64,000 nt of DNA from Heliopora coerulea (lineage: Eukaryota; Cnidaria; Anthozoa; Scleralcyonacea; Helioporidae), in assembly GCA_030142905.1 (NCBI GenBank), contig JASJOG010000072.1, positions 1,146,001 through 1,210,000 on the forward strand, in the 5' to 3' direction. Shown piece after piece: positions 1 to 17,614 of the stretch; positions within the stretch are counted from its first letter, which is position 1, and each line of letters opens with the position of its first letter. The position numbers and the translations under genes are program-made. Below the pieces are notes generated by a model that was not told the DNA's origin, did no database searches, and was given only the letters and a program-made list of their open reading frames with translations.

Positions 1-1206
1 TCAAACCAGCACATCCCGCAAAAGTCGCGATATTTCGGGTAGTTTACATTTTTTTTCACACTATTGGAGCTGAATTTACGTGGATGTTCAACTCTCGTTC
101 CATCTAACAGGAACATCCTCTCACTCTGGAACCTCAGTTAAAGGAACCTGGATTCCGGCAATAGAGAGAGATAAAGTTTCAGCAATATAAACGCGAAATA
201 TTGGGACTGATTGGGTTGAATTGCGCATGCTTGTAGCGTCCAAAATGACGTCGCTAATTGCAGTGGAGTAAAAAGACCGCTAAAAACATGACAGAAAGCC
301 TTATGATAGTTGGAAAGTGATGGACTGTAACGCAAAAGGATGCCGATATGTTGTAATCTTAGGATCTAAAAGAGTTTTCGTTTTATTCATCTCTATCTTG
401 TTCAGTTTCCCGCTCTTTTCGGCTTGTTCATTTCAATACTTTCCCTGTTGCCTATAAACCCAGGATAAACTTCATTTTGTTTCTACGGGACCCATGTCCC
501 GGTCTGACGGGGTCATACAAACAGCTCCTAAACGTGATGAACAATATCACAGAAATCTTTCCACGGCCACACAAGAGTTTTTCCAGTAAGCAAACTGAAC
601 CAATTCCGGGTTTTAGTCTCATTTATAGTGCACTGTACCACCGTGGTAAGACCTTGACCAAACGAGGGTCGGTCTCGCTCTAACTTCCCCGAAAATTGTC
701 TTAAGTATACGAGAAACGAACGAACAACTTAAGGCTTATCCGTGGGGTTTAGTTCCATCTCACTTCGCTGAAACTCAACGATTGATCTCTGTTGAACTGA
801 TAGTTTAATCAGTGGAGCAGCGGTATGGTAATCCAAATGTGTGCGGGCTCAAATCCCCATCAAGCTAACGTGTCTAAAAATCCAAATGAGTTAGAGAAAT
901 GTCGAAACTTACTGGAGAAAAACCTCCCGTTTTGACTGAAGGTTCCTACTTGACATTTTAGTCCGACAGAGGACCTTCGCACGGGACCTCAGTTTGCCAT
1001 CCAGTTTTGCCATCTAAATTTCGGCGGTTCTCTTAACTTTTTGGCTTTTTTTTGATACAGCACTATAATTTCCCAGCAAAATTTTCGTCGAGTTTCGCAG
1101 AATTGGATTAGCATGAAATTTCTCTTGTGGTGGATTCCTCTCGAAATTTCTCTTCACGTGATTGAAAGCCATCGCGAAGTAATTATTATTGCTTGTCACT
1201 TCCCAG
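1..1206. other. Gene-poor stretch upstream of the first golgin-like exon seen
   Basis: I found no exon here that fits the next gene. The first exon seen (from 1207) starts mid-codon, so an upstream exon leaving two bases must exist, but I could not place it. It may lie outside the window. Around 786-870 there is a weak tRNA-like stretch with a B-box-like GGCTCAAATCC, too degenerate to call. Short open frames at 138-335 (-) and 477-683 (+) show no recognisable features. Confidence 0.5.
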
Positions 1207-4200
1207 GTTTGCCAACAAAGAACTATCGCAAGCAGATGATGTGAAAAGTGACGTACGTAATCAAAAAATTTCAGAACATGTTATTTACTTGAAGTTTTGG
1301 TTGTATTTTTTAAATATCTTGGGATATCTCTCTAAATGTCTTTGGCTGTATCTCTTAAATTGTTTTAAACAGGATGAGTGGTTTGGAGAGGGACTTAAAG
1401 AAGGAAGGGATAAGTCATCAGAAATTAATGCATTGGCAACATTGGTAGGTTACACGACATGTGCGCTGTCTTGGAAAAGAAAACTTTCGGTGTGAAACCG
1501 AATGTTCCTAAATGTTAAAGCCTTTATGTCTTCTTGCAAAGACAACAGCGGTACGCTGAATAGGTTTTATATATAATACCGGGGTTTTATTTTCGGAAGA
1601 ACTGTGAACTTCTTATTGCACATAGATCTCGGTTTGGTTTTACAGACAGCTTTTCCTCATTCACGCTGGCAGTTTCCTTATTCCTGCGGTCATTTTCATC
1701 ATACTTAGTATAAATGCCCGTATTACCTACAATAAATCGAATTCCTTAGTAGCTGTTGTTGTTTTTGTTGCTTTGTCATGGTTGTCATTGATATTGTGAT
1801 GTTGTTGTCGTTAGTGCTGTTGTTGTAGTTGTTGCTGTTATTTGGTGTCGTCGTTGTTGTCAATGTTGTTAGTGTTGTTGTTGCCACTTACGTTGTGGTA
1901 TTAATTGTTGTTATTGCTTTTTTTGTTGCGGTTGTGGTTGATGATGCCGTCGTTGATGTTGTGATAGTCATTTTGTTGTCAATATTGTTGTCGTTGACAT
2001 TTTCGTTGATGTCACCGATTTAGCTGGTGTTATTGTTTTGGTTTTCATTTTTGTCATTGTCATTTTCTGTTTAGGTTGGGTCCCTGAATGAGAAACTTGA
2101 AAGAAAGGATAAAGAATTAACAAGTTGTAAACGTGTTGCGGAAGAAACTATTGAACAGTTAAAACAAAAGGTGTAAGATTTTAGAATTATCACGTGTGCT
2201 GATATCCTCTGGTAATCTTTTTTGCTGACATCTTCAGTCCTTCTCTTTTTTCTTTTTCCTGTTGTCTCTACATGAGTTCGTTTGTTTATTCAACTGCTTG
2301 TTTTCCTTTTCGCCTTCGTTCGTCAATATTTACGCAAAACAGTTCGTCATTTGGACTAATATGATCTTCGCAAAACGTCGAAGTATTATTAGCTATCTTA
2401 GTTAGAAATATTATTAATTATCAAGTTATATTTTAACTCACATTTCGAAAATGTTTGAGTTCTGTTTGTTTTTCATGCCCATCTATTACGTACTTTAACG
2501 TTGGTAGCAGTTTTCTATCTCCAGATATTTCATAAATAGAGCTTTGTTAATTTTAGATCAAAGACTTAGAAAGAGATCAGGAAAAGGCTCAACATCAACA
2601 AGAGAGTCAAAAACAGTCTACCGACGACCAGTTAGATGCTTTAAGGCAGAGGGTACGACAGTCTTCTATATACGAGACTCGAACCAAAGAACGGAAACTT
2701 AGTAAACTGGTAAACGTTATAGTTTGGTCCATTTCTTTGAGTACGTGAAGAAGTTAACGTACATTGTTTGTATTCTTTATTTATGAAGAATTTGTACTTG
2801 GAGAAAGAGTTAGAAAGCGTTAGAGCTCAGTTAACTTCAGCAAAGCGTTCAAAGGATAATCGACCAACTTGGAGAAGGTCTAGTGATATGAAACTTGAGG
2901 TAACTTAAGTCTGCTGTTGTTGACTTTGTCGACATTTCACTTTCTTTGTTTGGTCGCATGCTCGTTTGTCACCTATCTAGAGGGTGTAATTACGTTTCGT
3001 TAAATGCACCAGGAATATTCAAAATCATATATCGTTTTTTTCTAACCAATGGCGTTCGAAACTGCGGATTTTCAGAAAAAGTCTTAAGAGTTAGAAGGCC
3101 ATCTTGTGCAGGGAATTAAACAATAGGTATATAAGGCAGGCTAATAAAAGCAATTTCCACGGTTCCACTTTCCACCTCGTTAGATTTTTTGTGTAATACG
3201 TCCGCAATGTTCTGCAAGAATTAGACAGACAGAAAGAGAGATAAACTGGTATACAAATATTTAATAGGTAGCTCAACTGCTAAAATTATCATAAATCCTA
3301 ACACATCGTGTGGAGGCCCTTTCTTAGACGTTAATATGTTAGGTTACATTACCCTTGCTCCAAACATTAACATATCTTTTTCCAATTTCGATCTGCTGCC
3401 GTATCATTGTTAAGACAGACAGACAGACAGACAGACACAGTAACTCAAACAAAGAGACCTAACGACAAAACGACAGATGGAAAGAGAGACACTGGAAGAT
3501 TTGATGGATTTTTACTTTAGTTGTGAACTTACATTATTGGAGTATTTATTTGATTACAACATTACATTGATTTCAGCGGTGTTAGGGTTATCAAGTTGTG
3601 CCACAAGTCTAGTTAGTTTCATCCTTGGTTGGGTATTGTCTCTTAAACTTAACCACGGGTGAAATGATTGTGGTTGTTTAGGAAAGGACTCGATCCAACG
3701 AAAAAGAATACCGTCAGAAGGAAGCCCGATATGAAAGCCAACTTGCTGATCTTCGAGAAGAGAGGGATCAGTTGCAGGTAATCAATGGTTAGATAGACTG
3801 GTGTTATTGGAGCAATAGGTCACCGTGGGTTTTCAGTGGGTAGAACAGTTGCACGAATCAGAGTCATAGTCACATGTAAGTGACCATTGAAACTAATAAA
3901 TTTTGCTTTTCTTTTTGCGAAATTTAGTCTGAACTGCTGGTTAAGGATAAAGAATGTGCCCAAGTGTCTATATGTCTTGAAGACGCACTGAATAATACCA
4001 GTGACCTAAAAAAGCAGGTATGTGTAGTGAGTGCTTGTTTCCAGATTGACGTGCCTTTGTGCATCACTCTGAACAAGAACGTTTGCTCAAAATTTTGCAG
4101 CACAATATTAAGTTTCGCTCGGAAACTGGTTCTGCGTATCTCATACATCCATAGTTCACTATTGTGACCGTTGCTCTCAATGGTATCCTTGTATAATCAT

Positions 4201-7200
4201 ATTTTTCAGCGCGTTCTAGTTAGCATAATTCCCCTCAACTAATCAACGTAAGTTTAAAATTGTTTTGGCTTAACCCGTGTATGTCGTAAAATCGCTCGGT
4301 TTCGGTCCTTCGTCACCCTTTAAAAAGCTTCCCACTGCGACGTTTGAATCATTTTAATCATCAAATGACCAGGGATTAACCCAAGCTCACTTGTGCTGTC
4401 TCTTCAGGCAGATCCAAACTGCATTCCAAGTACAGAAATCACAGCTCTGTGTATGTCTGTTTGTCTTTAGATAAGAAATTTAGAAGCTGCCTTGGAGGAG
4501 AAAACGAGTTTTGTTAGCGAAATTCGAGGCAAGGTAGGCGAAAGGAAGTTACTGGTCAGCTTAGTTCTGGATATTTAAATTTGATAGTCGCCAGAAGTTG
4601 GTTTTTCTCTTCTTAGCATGTGGAAAACTTGTCAACCACGGCGAATGTCGAAATTATGGAAGCATTTCGTCAGGAGTTGGAAGAGAGTAGAGTAAGGATT
4701 TTTTGGTATATTAATAAATAATGTATTTTATTACTTCACGGGTTTTTGATACGGCAAGCATTCCTGAATTTGAGTTTTGACGGTTATATATATATATATA
4801 TATATATATAAGCCGTCAAATATTAAAACACTTCACGCATGCAGTAGTTCTCGTCAATTGATCTGTAACCGCCATTCCATGGAAAATCACGTTTTCTCAT
4901 CTTCTTGTTTTACAGACACAAATTGAACACGTAAATGACGTTCTCAATGAAAGGTTAGTGTTGCACATTTTGAATATTCTGTTGAGGGAGAGTCTTGCAC
5001 GAATGGCTATTTGTTGTACGTACCATACCGAGTTCGATTTGTGGTTCTTTCTGTTGGTGCATTCATGGCGTTTCTTTATGAGAGTTCGTCAATCTGAATT
5101 GCTGTTTTTAGTAACTATGAAAGATTTTGCAGTTTACTTTTCAAGAAGTAGCTCGATCCTTATTCGTTTTCGTTTGTAAATTGTTCCAGAGATGATACGA
5201 TACAAAGTTTAAGAGACGAAATAAAACGAAAGGATGAAGAGTTTGTTCGTTGTAGAACTAAAGTAAGTTCGTGTTTCTCTATGTATTTTCCATCTCTGTA
5301 GCAGTATGTCTTTTCACTTAAGTTCCTCTCTCTGCCTCACACAGAGTCTCGTTTCCATCCCTACGTGCTTTGTCGATTTTGTTATTACTGCTACCAGCTC
5401 CGTCTTTTTCTCACTATATCTATTTCTATTTCTGTGACCGTAACTGTCTCTTGCTCTGTCTCTGTATCTGTGTACGTTTGTGCCCCTTTCTGGTCTACCT
5501 GCCCACTAGTCTGTCCGTCAGTCTGTCTCTCAACCTTTTGATCTAGTTATCTACCCATCTGTTTGTGTGTCTCTCTCTCTGGTAGCCCACCAGCATGCCT
5601 GCCTTTCCATGTCCTATCTCGATCTAACAGCTCTTTTCCCTTTCGAAATTTAGCTGTCTCAATTTGAAGACAACAATAGACTGGTCGATAGAAAACGGAT
5701 AGCTGATGTAACATCAACCAATGAAGACCACTTTTACCAGGGTAAACTAAAATCCTAAGCAACTTCAAACTTCAGCATCCTACTTCGGTCAACTTTATTC
5801 TGTTCAGTGAATTTAATAGCAAACATCCCCTATTGTTTTGAATAGACCCTTCTTATTCTCTTTAAGCCTTGACTTTGTTCTCCTGAATATTATGGAAGTT
5901 TGGTTATTATGCTTACTGGTCAACCTGAATCTGCAAAATTCATTGGAATTCTATAGAATAGCACTGATATTCTAAGACTATGAAAATGGGTTAATATCAC
6001 GTAGTGTATCTATTTTCATAAAACCCACATAAAACATGATTTTTTATTTGTTGTTTTCGTAGATCCTTATAAACAGACGGTTACCTTGAGAAAACGATTA
6101 AAAGAAATGGAAGCACAACTAAAGTTGAGAGAAGTGAGCTAATTTAAAACAATCGTGTTTCGAGCAATCATTTTTCACTTTAAATTAACCCTGAAACTAA
6201 CCCTCCATCCAATCGTCAATATTTTGACAAATTTGGACCGCCAAAGTGTATAACGATAACTTACGTTAAAATAAATATAATTTAAATTAATTCAAGGATG
6301 TCGAAAGCATCGGCTTGGAAGAGAACGAGAGCTTACGGAGACAGATAAATGAAAAGGAAACGGTATGTAACAATATTACAATTTAGCTCCAGTTTGGCAT
6401 TCAGTACATAATAGGTACTAGGTATGGGTAATACATACTGGGTAATAGGTGTGATAGCCGAACCTGAAAAAAATCTGCAGCCCCTTATCCACCACTCCAG
6501 TGTATTATCAAATTCATATGCCCGATGATTGTTTACTTCACTTCACTTCACTTCACTTTACTTCACTTTACTTTACTTTACTTTACTTTGGTTTGGTTTG
6601 CTTTCTTTGCTTAACTTTACTGTACTGTACTGTACTTTACTTTACTTTCTTTTACTTTTACTTTACTTTTACTTTACTTTTACTTTACTTTTACTTTACT
6701 TTTACTTTACTTTTACTTTACTTCTACTTTACTTTTACTTTACTTTTACTTTACTTCTACTTTACTTTTACTTTTACTTCACGTTACTTTACTTCGCTTT
6801 GCTTCACTTCACTTCACTTTACTTTACTTTTACTTTACTTTTACTTTACTTTTACTTTACTTTTACTTTACTTTTACTTTACTTTACTTCACTAAAGCTT
6901 ATTTATACACGGTGGCCTTTCAGTTGCCGGAAATTTTTGAGTGAAGGTTCCTCTTACTTAGAAACTACTTCGAATCTCACCTACCGTGAATTCGTTTGCA
7001 ATCCGCAAACTCGCTCTGAACAGTTGGGTATTAAGTCGATGCAGTTTCACCTGTAATGTGTAATTCTTTATTGCTTCTACATTTAATGTTGAGTAAGTCA
7101 TTGCCATGTCTTTTAGGAACTAAAACTTTTGCATCAGAAACTTTTCGACTTCACGAAACTTTTCATCAAAAGCTTATGGTAATCTCGTGTTTCATGCGTT

Positions 7201-8901
7201 GACATATGAGTTTGTGTGTCTTTTAGAAGATAAAGTTGCTGCAACAGAAGCTTCTTGATCTCAAGAAAGCTTTTCAACGTGAATTAGTAAGTTTTCCAGT
7301 TATTATCAATACAAATGCTTGTATGTAATTGTTCCATTGGTCGTTTACTTGGAATGCTGCTGGGCTCTACGATGAGGTCACTTTAGAGAGAAAAGTACCA
7401 GACGAATTGACTATCAGCTAATATTTAGTCCATGGACTTTGGACTTAATCAAGACATTTCATCGTAAAATGGAACGAATGAGGAATCAGGAAACTGCGTT
7501 TGACCTGCAAAGAGAATCGATTTTCGTAGCCATAACGTGTGACCTTTAATCTGTGATAGATAGACCCAATCTCGGTTGAACCCTGACCTTGAAAAGACTG
7601 CAAAATTGAATTTACATGTTGTTTATTTGATCTGTTTCGGATTGACATTTGTTTTCCCGTTTTTGCAGAAATCGTCTTCCATTGATTGCCTCGAAGTCAA
7701 CGGAACACCTGAGAGTTACAAAAGTCAACTACAAGGAGGATTATTGATATCGTCCTCCACACAGACGGACAACGAAGATCTGGAGTATTTAGATATGAAC
7801 TTTAAGTATCCTTCTCGTGCATTTTACCTCATGCTCGCATGCGCAGCAGGTGTAGAGTGGTCAATTTGTTGGTCATTCTGTCTGTCTACCGTGCAAGGAT
7901 CTGGGTACCAGGCTCACGGGGTATGGGCGCCATTGGGGCACTTCTTGTTCCGGTAAATTATTGCCCAGAAATAATCCCAAAACAAACTCCTGGCAGCTTG
8001 TTAGAGGGATTGGATATGGTCATTGGTATAAGTGAAGGTAATATAATGCTCAGTATTACTAGATCCTTAACATATCCACCTTAGATATTTAAAACATGTC
8101 ATTATTAAATACATGTGCAGCCCAAACGAAAAGGTAAGATAGATTCTTCAATCACGCAAGTTTGCTGGCACATAACAAATTTGTTATTCACATAAACTCG
8201 CGTATGAAGCCTTGGATTTAAGACTGCTTTACTTTACTTTACTTAAGCTTATTTATACAGGGTGGCCTTTTAGTTGCTTGATTTTCAAAAGGCCGTGTTG
8301 GATATTTACAAGAAAAAAAATATTCATACCACAATTTACAAAATTTATAACAATATGCTTACAAAGTAACCAATGCCCTAATTTTTATATTTACAAAATT
8401 AGTGTAAATTATAAATACAAAATAAGACTCAACATTAGATGGCAACAGATAACATAATTTGAATAACGAATTTTGAGGGGTACTGACATAGAGGTGTTCA
8501 ATATATTCCACGCCAGACGTTTCTGCCCGACTGGCCAACTTTTCATAACTGCAGACGGGTTCGACCTGGGGTAAGGAAGGGTACTCAAAGCAATGTCCCC
8601 GGAGTCTGGACTCCAGATCTGTATGAGGCGTACGAGGGGTAGATCTCAACGAGAGTTGATGCGGTTTGTAACACTCGCTCTTATGCTAAGTGGCCTCACT
8701 AATCTAACTTTATTGAGCGTGTATATAACGTAAGGTATATGTTAATTCCATCCTCTTTCTCTTAAAATGATGGCTTCATATATTTGTTTTCTACAGTCAA
8801 GGCAAATGTTACCAATTCTCGGGCACCTGCTTCGTTTCACACCTAAAGAGATAGACCTGGTTAAAGACACGTTTGAATGGAAATTACCTCTTGATTACTA
8901 A
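1207..8901 (+). CDS. Coiled-coil golgin-like protein with GRIP-like C-terminus (5' partial)
   Basis: Eighteen exons join in phase: 1207-1252, 1373-1444, 2075-2170, 2557-2709 (or a shorter in-frame form to 2652), 2789-2899, 3682-3777, 3928-4017, 4471-4533, 4617-4691, 4916-4953, 5190-5262, 5654-5741, 6063-6133, 6297-6362, 7227-7286, 7669-7805, 8121-8133 and 8797-8901 (TAA). They give about 480 residues, almost all charged heptad-type coiled coil, such as QLADLREERDQLQ and KLLQQKLLDLKKAFQREL. The tail reads EDLEYL, then RQMLPILGHLLRFTPKE, then LVKDTFEWK. This resembles the GRIP domain that binds Arl1 and targets golgins to the trans-Golgi, and the final block is closest in memory to golgin-97 (GOLGA1). 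The segment after EYL is several residues shorter than usual, so either the domain is reduced or a small exon was missed. The coiled-coil gene model is firm; the family name is tentative. The N-terminus is missing. Confidence 0.6.
1742..2036. repeat. Imperfect (GTT)n microsatellite in golgin-like intron
   Basis: Roughly 300 bp dominated by GTT/TTG triplets with interruptions, between the exons ending at 1444 and starting at 2075. It opens a hydrophobic valine-rich frame (1829-2023) that I regard as spurious. Confidence 0.75.
3412..3437. repeat. (GACA)n microsatellite
   Basis: About six uninterrupted GACA units inside a golgin-like intron. Confidence 0.85.
4776..4821. repeat. TA-repeat palindrome
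   Basis: A run of about 14 TA units flanked by the inverted pair TTTTGACGG and CCGTCAAA, so the whole segment can form a cruciform. It lies in the golgin-like intron between 4691 and 4916. Confidence 0.75.
6533..6893. repeat. CTTTA/CTTTTA satellite-like array
   Basis: About 360 bp of CACTT, CTTTA and ACTTTT units in tandem, starting with CTTCA pentamers and turning into ACTTTT hexamers. Two open frames (6500-6895 and 6529-7056) exist only because the repeat lacks stop codons. The array runs directly into the dispersed segment at 6893-6930. Confidence 0.9.
6893..6930 (+). mobile_element. Dispersed element end joined to CTTTA array, copy 1
   Basis: Contains AAGCTTATTTATACA, then GGTGGCCTTTCAGTTGC. 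The same block recurs at 8244-8278, again directly after CTTTA units. A shared unique block joined to the same simple repeat at two sites suggests the end of a non-LTR or SINE-type element with a short-repeat tail. The element class is inference. Confidence 0.45.
7117..7178 (+). pseudogene. Decayed tandem duplicate of golgin-like exon 7227-7286
   Basis: The stretch has an acceptor (GTCTTTTAG), 62 bases and a GT donor, and encodes a sequence starting ELKLLHQKLFDFTK. This aligns with KIKLLQQKLLDLKK of the true exon 110 bases downstream, whose acceptor is identical over eight bases. The copy is two bases longer at its donor, so inclusion, alone or with the other copy, would shift the frame into the next exon. 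It is probably a dead exon duplicate, though a regulated frameshifting exon cannot be excluded. Confidence 0.6.
8224..8285 (+). mobile_element. Dispersed element end joined to CTTTA repeat, copy 2
   Basis: Four CTTTA units are followed by AAGCTTATTTATACA and GGTGGCCTTTTAGTTGC, nearly identical to 6893-6930. It sits in the last intron of the golgin-like gene. Confidence 0.45.
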
Positions 8902-11900
8902 ACTCTATAATTTTTTATTCATTTGAGTCGTTTTTATATCAAAATAGTCTATGTAACAAGTCAAGTACAACTAACAGTTTATTTATATGAAATATAATTG
9001 TTCTATCCGACATCAAACACTGGGTTGTATGTTACATAATATGCAATAATGCCAATGTTTTGGACGCTTGCACTAACTCTTTTTAGCGTTTGAACTGTTA
9101 CTTCTTGGTTCTTCTATAATACCTGATCAAACTCTTCCAGGAATTTAAACAAATTTTAGTTCATCTTCATCATAAGACACTCGTAAAAGTATCCTTATCC
9201 ATGAAAGTACGCCGATGTGCGTTGAAAAAACCAGGTTTCAAACCAAGAACCTCCTCCTTTTCCACTCTTCTCGATGTTTTGTAAAGATACAGCTTACGAA
9301 AGACACCAATACACTTACATATAAACAGCACCAAATATAATGTGCACGCCTTAAATCAGTCTCGGGTAACACAAGACGGGCTCAAATAATCCTTTTGTTA
9401 GATCGCCTTCAGTAAAGATTCAAAAAAAGTCCACTTTATTTCATCTTCATGTCTTGCAAATATTCCGCAACATACGCACACATAGTTTACCATTAAATAT
9501 AGAATAAATGGTTTATTATAAAAAATTCTTTTTTTTTAAATTTCCATAAACGAGAACATGAGCCTACATTTTTACTCCTTTTAATTCCTTGTAACTCTTT
9601 CAGATTAGAAATATTATATACTTGAAAGTTACTAATTACTTCCCCACAAACGTGTCACGATTTTCTTCCGAGACATAATTTTATAAAAGGAAAATCTATT
9701 ACACAGACTTTAATTTTCTTTTCCAATGTTAGTACTTTCCGATGTTCAACCTTGAAAGTATATTTGAAAGAAGATTGTTGGACAAATTGTCCGCATACGC
9801 TTTGAACTCTTAAATGTTACGCGAATCCTTAAAAACATGGCGTAAAGAACAGTCATTGAAAACACTGAGTTGTACATCCCCACTTCCCAAAACCCGATAC
9901 TACTCTGATAATTATCACCGAATAGATACTGAGCAAACTGAGCCAATCAGGATAGGGTATTCCGCATTCAGATGTTGTGCAATCAAAAGATTACTGTAGA
10001 GTCTACAAGGAAAGTATGTAAATGTGTTCTCAGTTTGAGTGCCTACCATAGTTGCACGAAAATTTGGTAAATTATCCAGCAAAGTTCCTTTTCAATTTAT
10101 AATCCGAACTTGCATTAAATTTTCTGCGACACGTTTCTGTGCTATGCGTGTCAATAGAGGATTTTTATCAACCAATTGCAACTCATGGCACAGGACTGAA
10201 CAGGAAGTTAGGGAAATTCAACAGGAGCCTTGCAGTAAACTTTGCTAAACTTTCATGGCAACAAAAGTTGCTCTTACAAAGTTAGGAATATTTAATATAG
10301 TGACCGAGAGTTTCATATAAGTTTGGGGTTAAGATTAAGTATCCAAAAGAAGCCATAATCAAACTACACCAGGAAAACAAGAGGGTTCTTAAAATAGTTG
10401 TTTTATTTATTAGTAGCAAGCGGACACGATTTACAGACCAACATGAGTGAGACTGACAAATTGTGTGACAATGTAGGTGTTGCTGTTTTTCTTACTACGA
10501 ACCAAGCTGAGGCTACACTAGCCCTTGTGATGTAACCAGTGCACACAACAGCAGTCCACTGTGTATGCCTAGTGTTATTGGAAGATCTGTCAGTGCAATA
10601 ACGCCGAGTGATTCGTCGTTGCGCCAATCTACTTTTTTCATAAAGACCGCTACTGTTGGCGGTAGAAGCCTTTGGAAGAGTTTCAAGTGAGCAATCGTTT
10701 TTTGAACACCTGGATCGCTTTTCTTTGATGGTTTTAAGTAAAAAAAAAAGAGTGAATGCTAGGTAATCATCATGCGAGACGAAATAACAAGCAAGGAAGG
10801 TAAATTGCTACATGGAACGCCGAAAACCAGCAAAAAACCGAACGAGGGAATAAACGAAAAACAAACTAAACTAAAGACTGAAAAAGTACATTAAATGGAA
10901 ATTCGTCTAGAGTATCCTTTCGCGTGCATCTAAACCCCGGTTTACGTGACCAGTATTTTTCGTACAACATTCAAATTTCGCGTGCCGAAACGTTTTCGCC
11001 CAGAAATCGAATTTAATGTCGTCTAAAATGAACAGGCGTTTGTTCGCTTACCCGAAATTTGTCAGATAGTCCTACAAGTCACGGAATAAACATGTAATGC
11101 TACTTGCTGTAAGTTTCGACTGACACCAGCATGCCAATGCAAGCAGTTGCACGTTGGTTACTTAGAAAACTACATTCCAAGCGGCAAATTCACATGTAAT
11201 TCATTTGAGTCCCAAATGAAACGTAAGGTGGCTGGACGCGGTTTTACTAGGTTTCCACATTTCGTGTTACCAGTGGACGGAACTCTTGAATGGTGGAAGC
11301 CCATCACTACATATTTGGCGGGGAAGGAAAGAGTTGGGAGTTTTGGCAGGTACAGTAATACCAAGGATTTTTCCGTTCCCATGGCAAAAACAGTAATTTA
11401 AGACAACCTCGAAAATTCAGGTTTTAGTTAGCGGAAAAGCTAATTAAAATTTGGCAGGATTCTTGTTAACACTGCAACGCATTCGCTGTAAACTTACAAA
11501 TGCAAGATAATCCAAGAAACTCAGCAGTATTTTCTGTTGTACACATTGGACCATCATTTACTTGTAAAGTTTAAAAAGTTTCACTCGAAATATTACCAAG
11601 AAGGTATTCAAAGATAGAAACTGTCTATTGTAAATTTTGTAGAATTCAAAAACAAGTTTGACGGGATTTCCCGGTAACTTATTGAAACGTAATTTTCAAG
11701 ATTGTTTTCAAATATGGCTATTGCCATGGAAACGGGAAAAATCCTAAATAATGCCCTTCCAGCTTGAACTCCCATCATTACTTTCCTTCTCAGCCAAATG
11801 GGGAGCTTCGGGTTATAACCATTCCAGAGTTAGGTTCAAGGGAAGAATGACGTATGAAAAACTTGCAAAAGTGTGTTCAGCCATCTTAATGCCAATTGAC

Positions 11901-12038
11901 CTCCAATAACTTGTATCCTTGTTTAAACAACAGTTGAGGAAGCAATGATCCTCTGACTCACAGATATAGAAACAAGGGGCCAGAAAGGCTGCACAAAGAA
12001 TGCGTGCACATGAATGAATAACTGAAATTGGTCACTAT
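8902..12038. other. Intergenic stretch without recognisable gene
   Basis: About 3.1 kb of AT-rich DNA between the golgin-like stop codon and the foldback element. It probably contains the golgin-like 3' UTR; an AATAAA occurs near 9503. Short open frames (such as 10039-10248 and 11147-11401) have no domain-like features or conserved-looking splice partners. I see no RNA gene. Confidence 0.5.
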
Positions 12039-12469
12039 TACACCTTTTGCTGCTGATTATCCAGAAAATATACTATCATTAACGCCAACTTCAAACTCAC
12101 TAACGCAAAAATACATTCATTTTATTCAATCGACATTCATTAACATAGATACGCAACCATTTGCATCAAAGGGCATTTCATAGCGTCAACAGACGATCAT
12201 TAATGCAATTCTACTATACATTAGGAATAATAAAATTTCATTTACAGAAGAGAAATATCTTGCCTAATTGAAATTTTATTATCCCTAATGTATAGTAGAA
12301 TGGTGTTAATGGTCGTCTGTTGGCGCTATGGAATGCCTTTTGATGCAAATGGTTGCGTATCTGCGTTAATGAATGTCGATTGAATAAAATGAATGTATTT
12401 TTGCGTAAATGAGTTTGAGGTTGGCGTTAATGATAGTATATTTTCTGGTAATAAACAGCAAAAGGTGTA
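12039..12469. mobile_element. Large foldback (snapback) MITE-like element
   Basis: Two arms of about 200 bp are near-perfect reverse complements around an AT-rich centre near 12250. The outer ends are TACACCTTTTGCTG and CAGCAAAAGGTGTA. Each arm carries several ATTAACGC/GCGTTAAT-type motifs spaced 20-40 bases apart. There is no coding capacity. It lies 264 bp downstream of the SET stop codon. No clear target-site duplication was found. Confidence 0.8.
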
Positions 12470-12732
12470 CTAAAGCTCAAAGCTCCCGCGCGAAAAATCA
12501 CAGATGATACAATATGGACGAACACGAAATAAAAACCTCTTTCTTTCAAATGACGGCGGCTCTGCGTTCGAAAAATTGTTCGTTTGGCATTCGGCTGATT
12601 GAAAGTTTTCTCGTCTCGCGAAGAAATGAAGATGAGATTGAATCATCTCGCTGATCGATATGGGTTTGTCGTCTTGGTAAAATTCTTTAGTTGTTACTTT
12701 ACTGTACAGTGTCAAAGTGACTGGTAATATCT

Positions 12733-17614
<4,882 letters not shown>

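Noticed and set aside
6500..7056. Hydrophobic Leu/Tyr/Phe frames of up to 175 residues
   Set aside because: Created by the CTTTA array, which has no stop codons in these frames.
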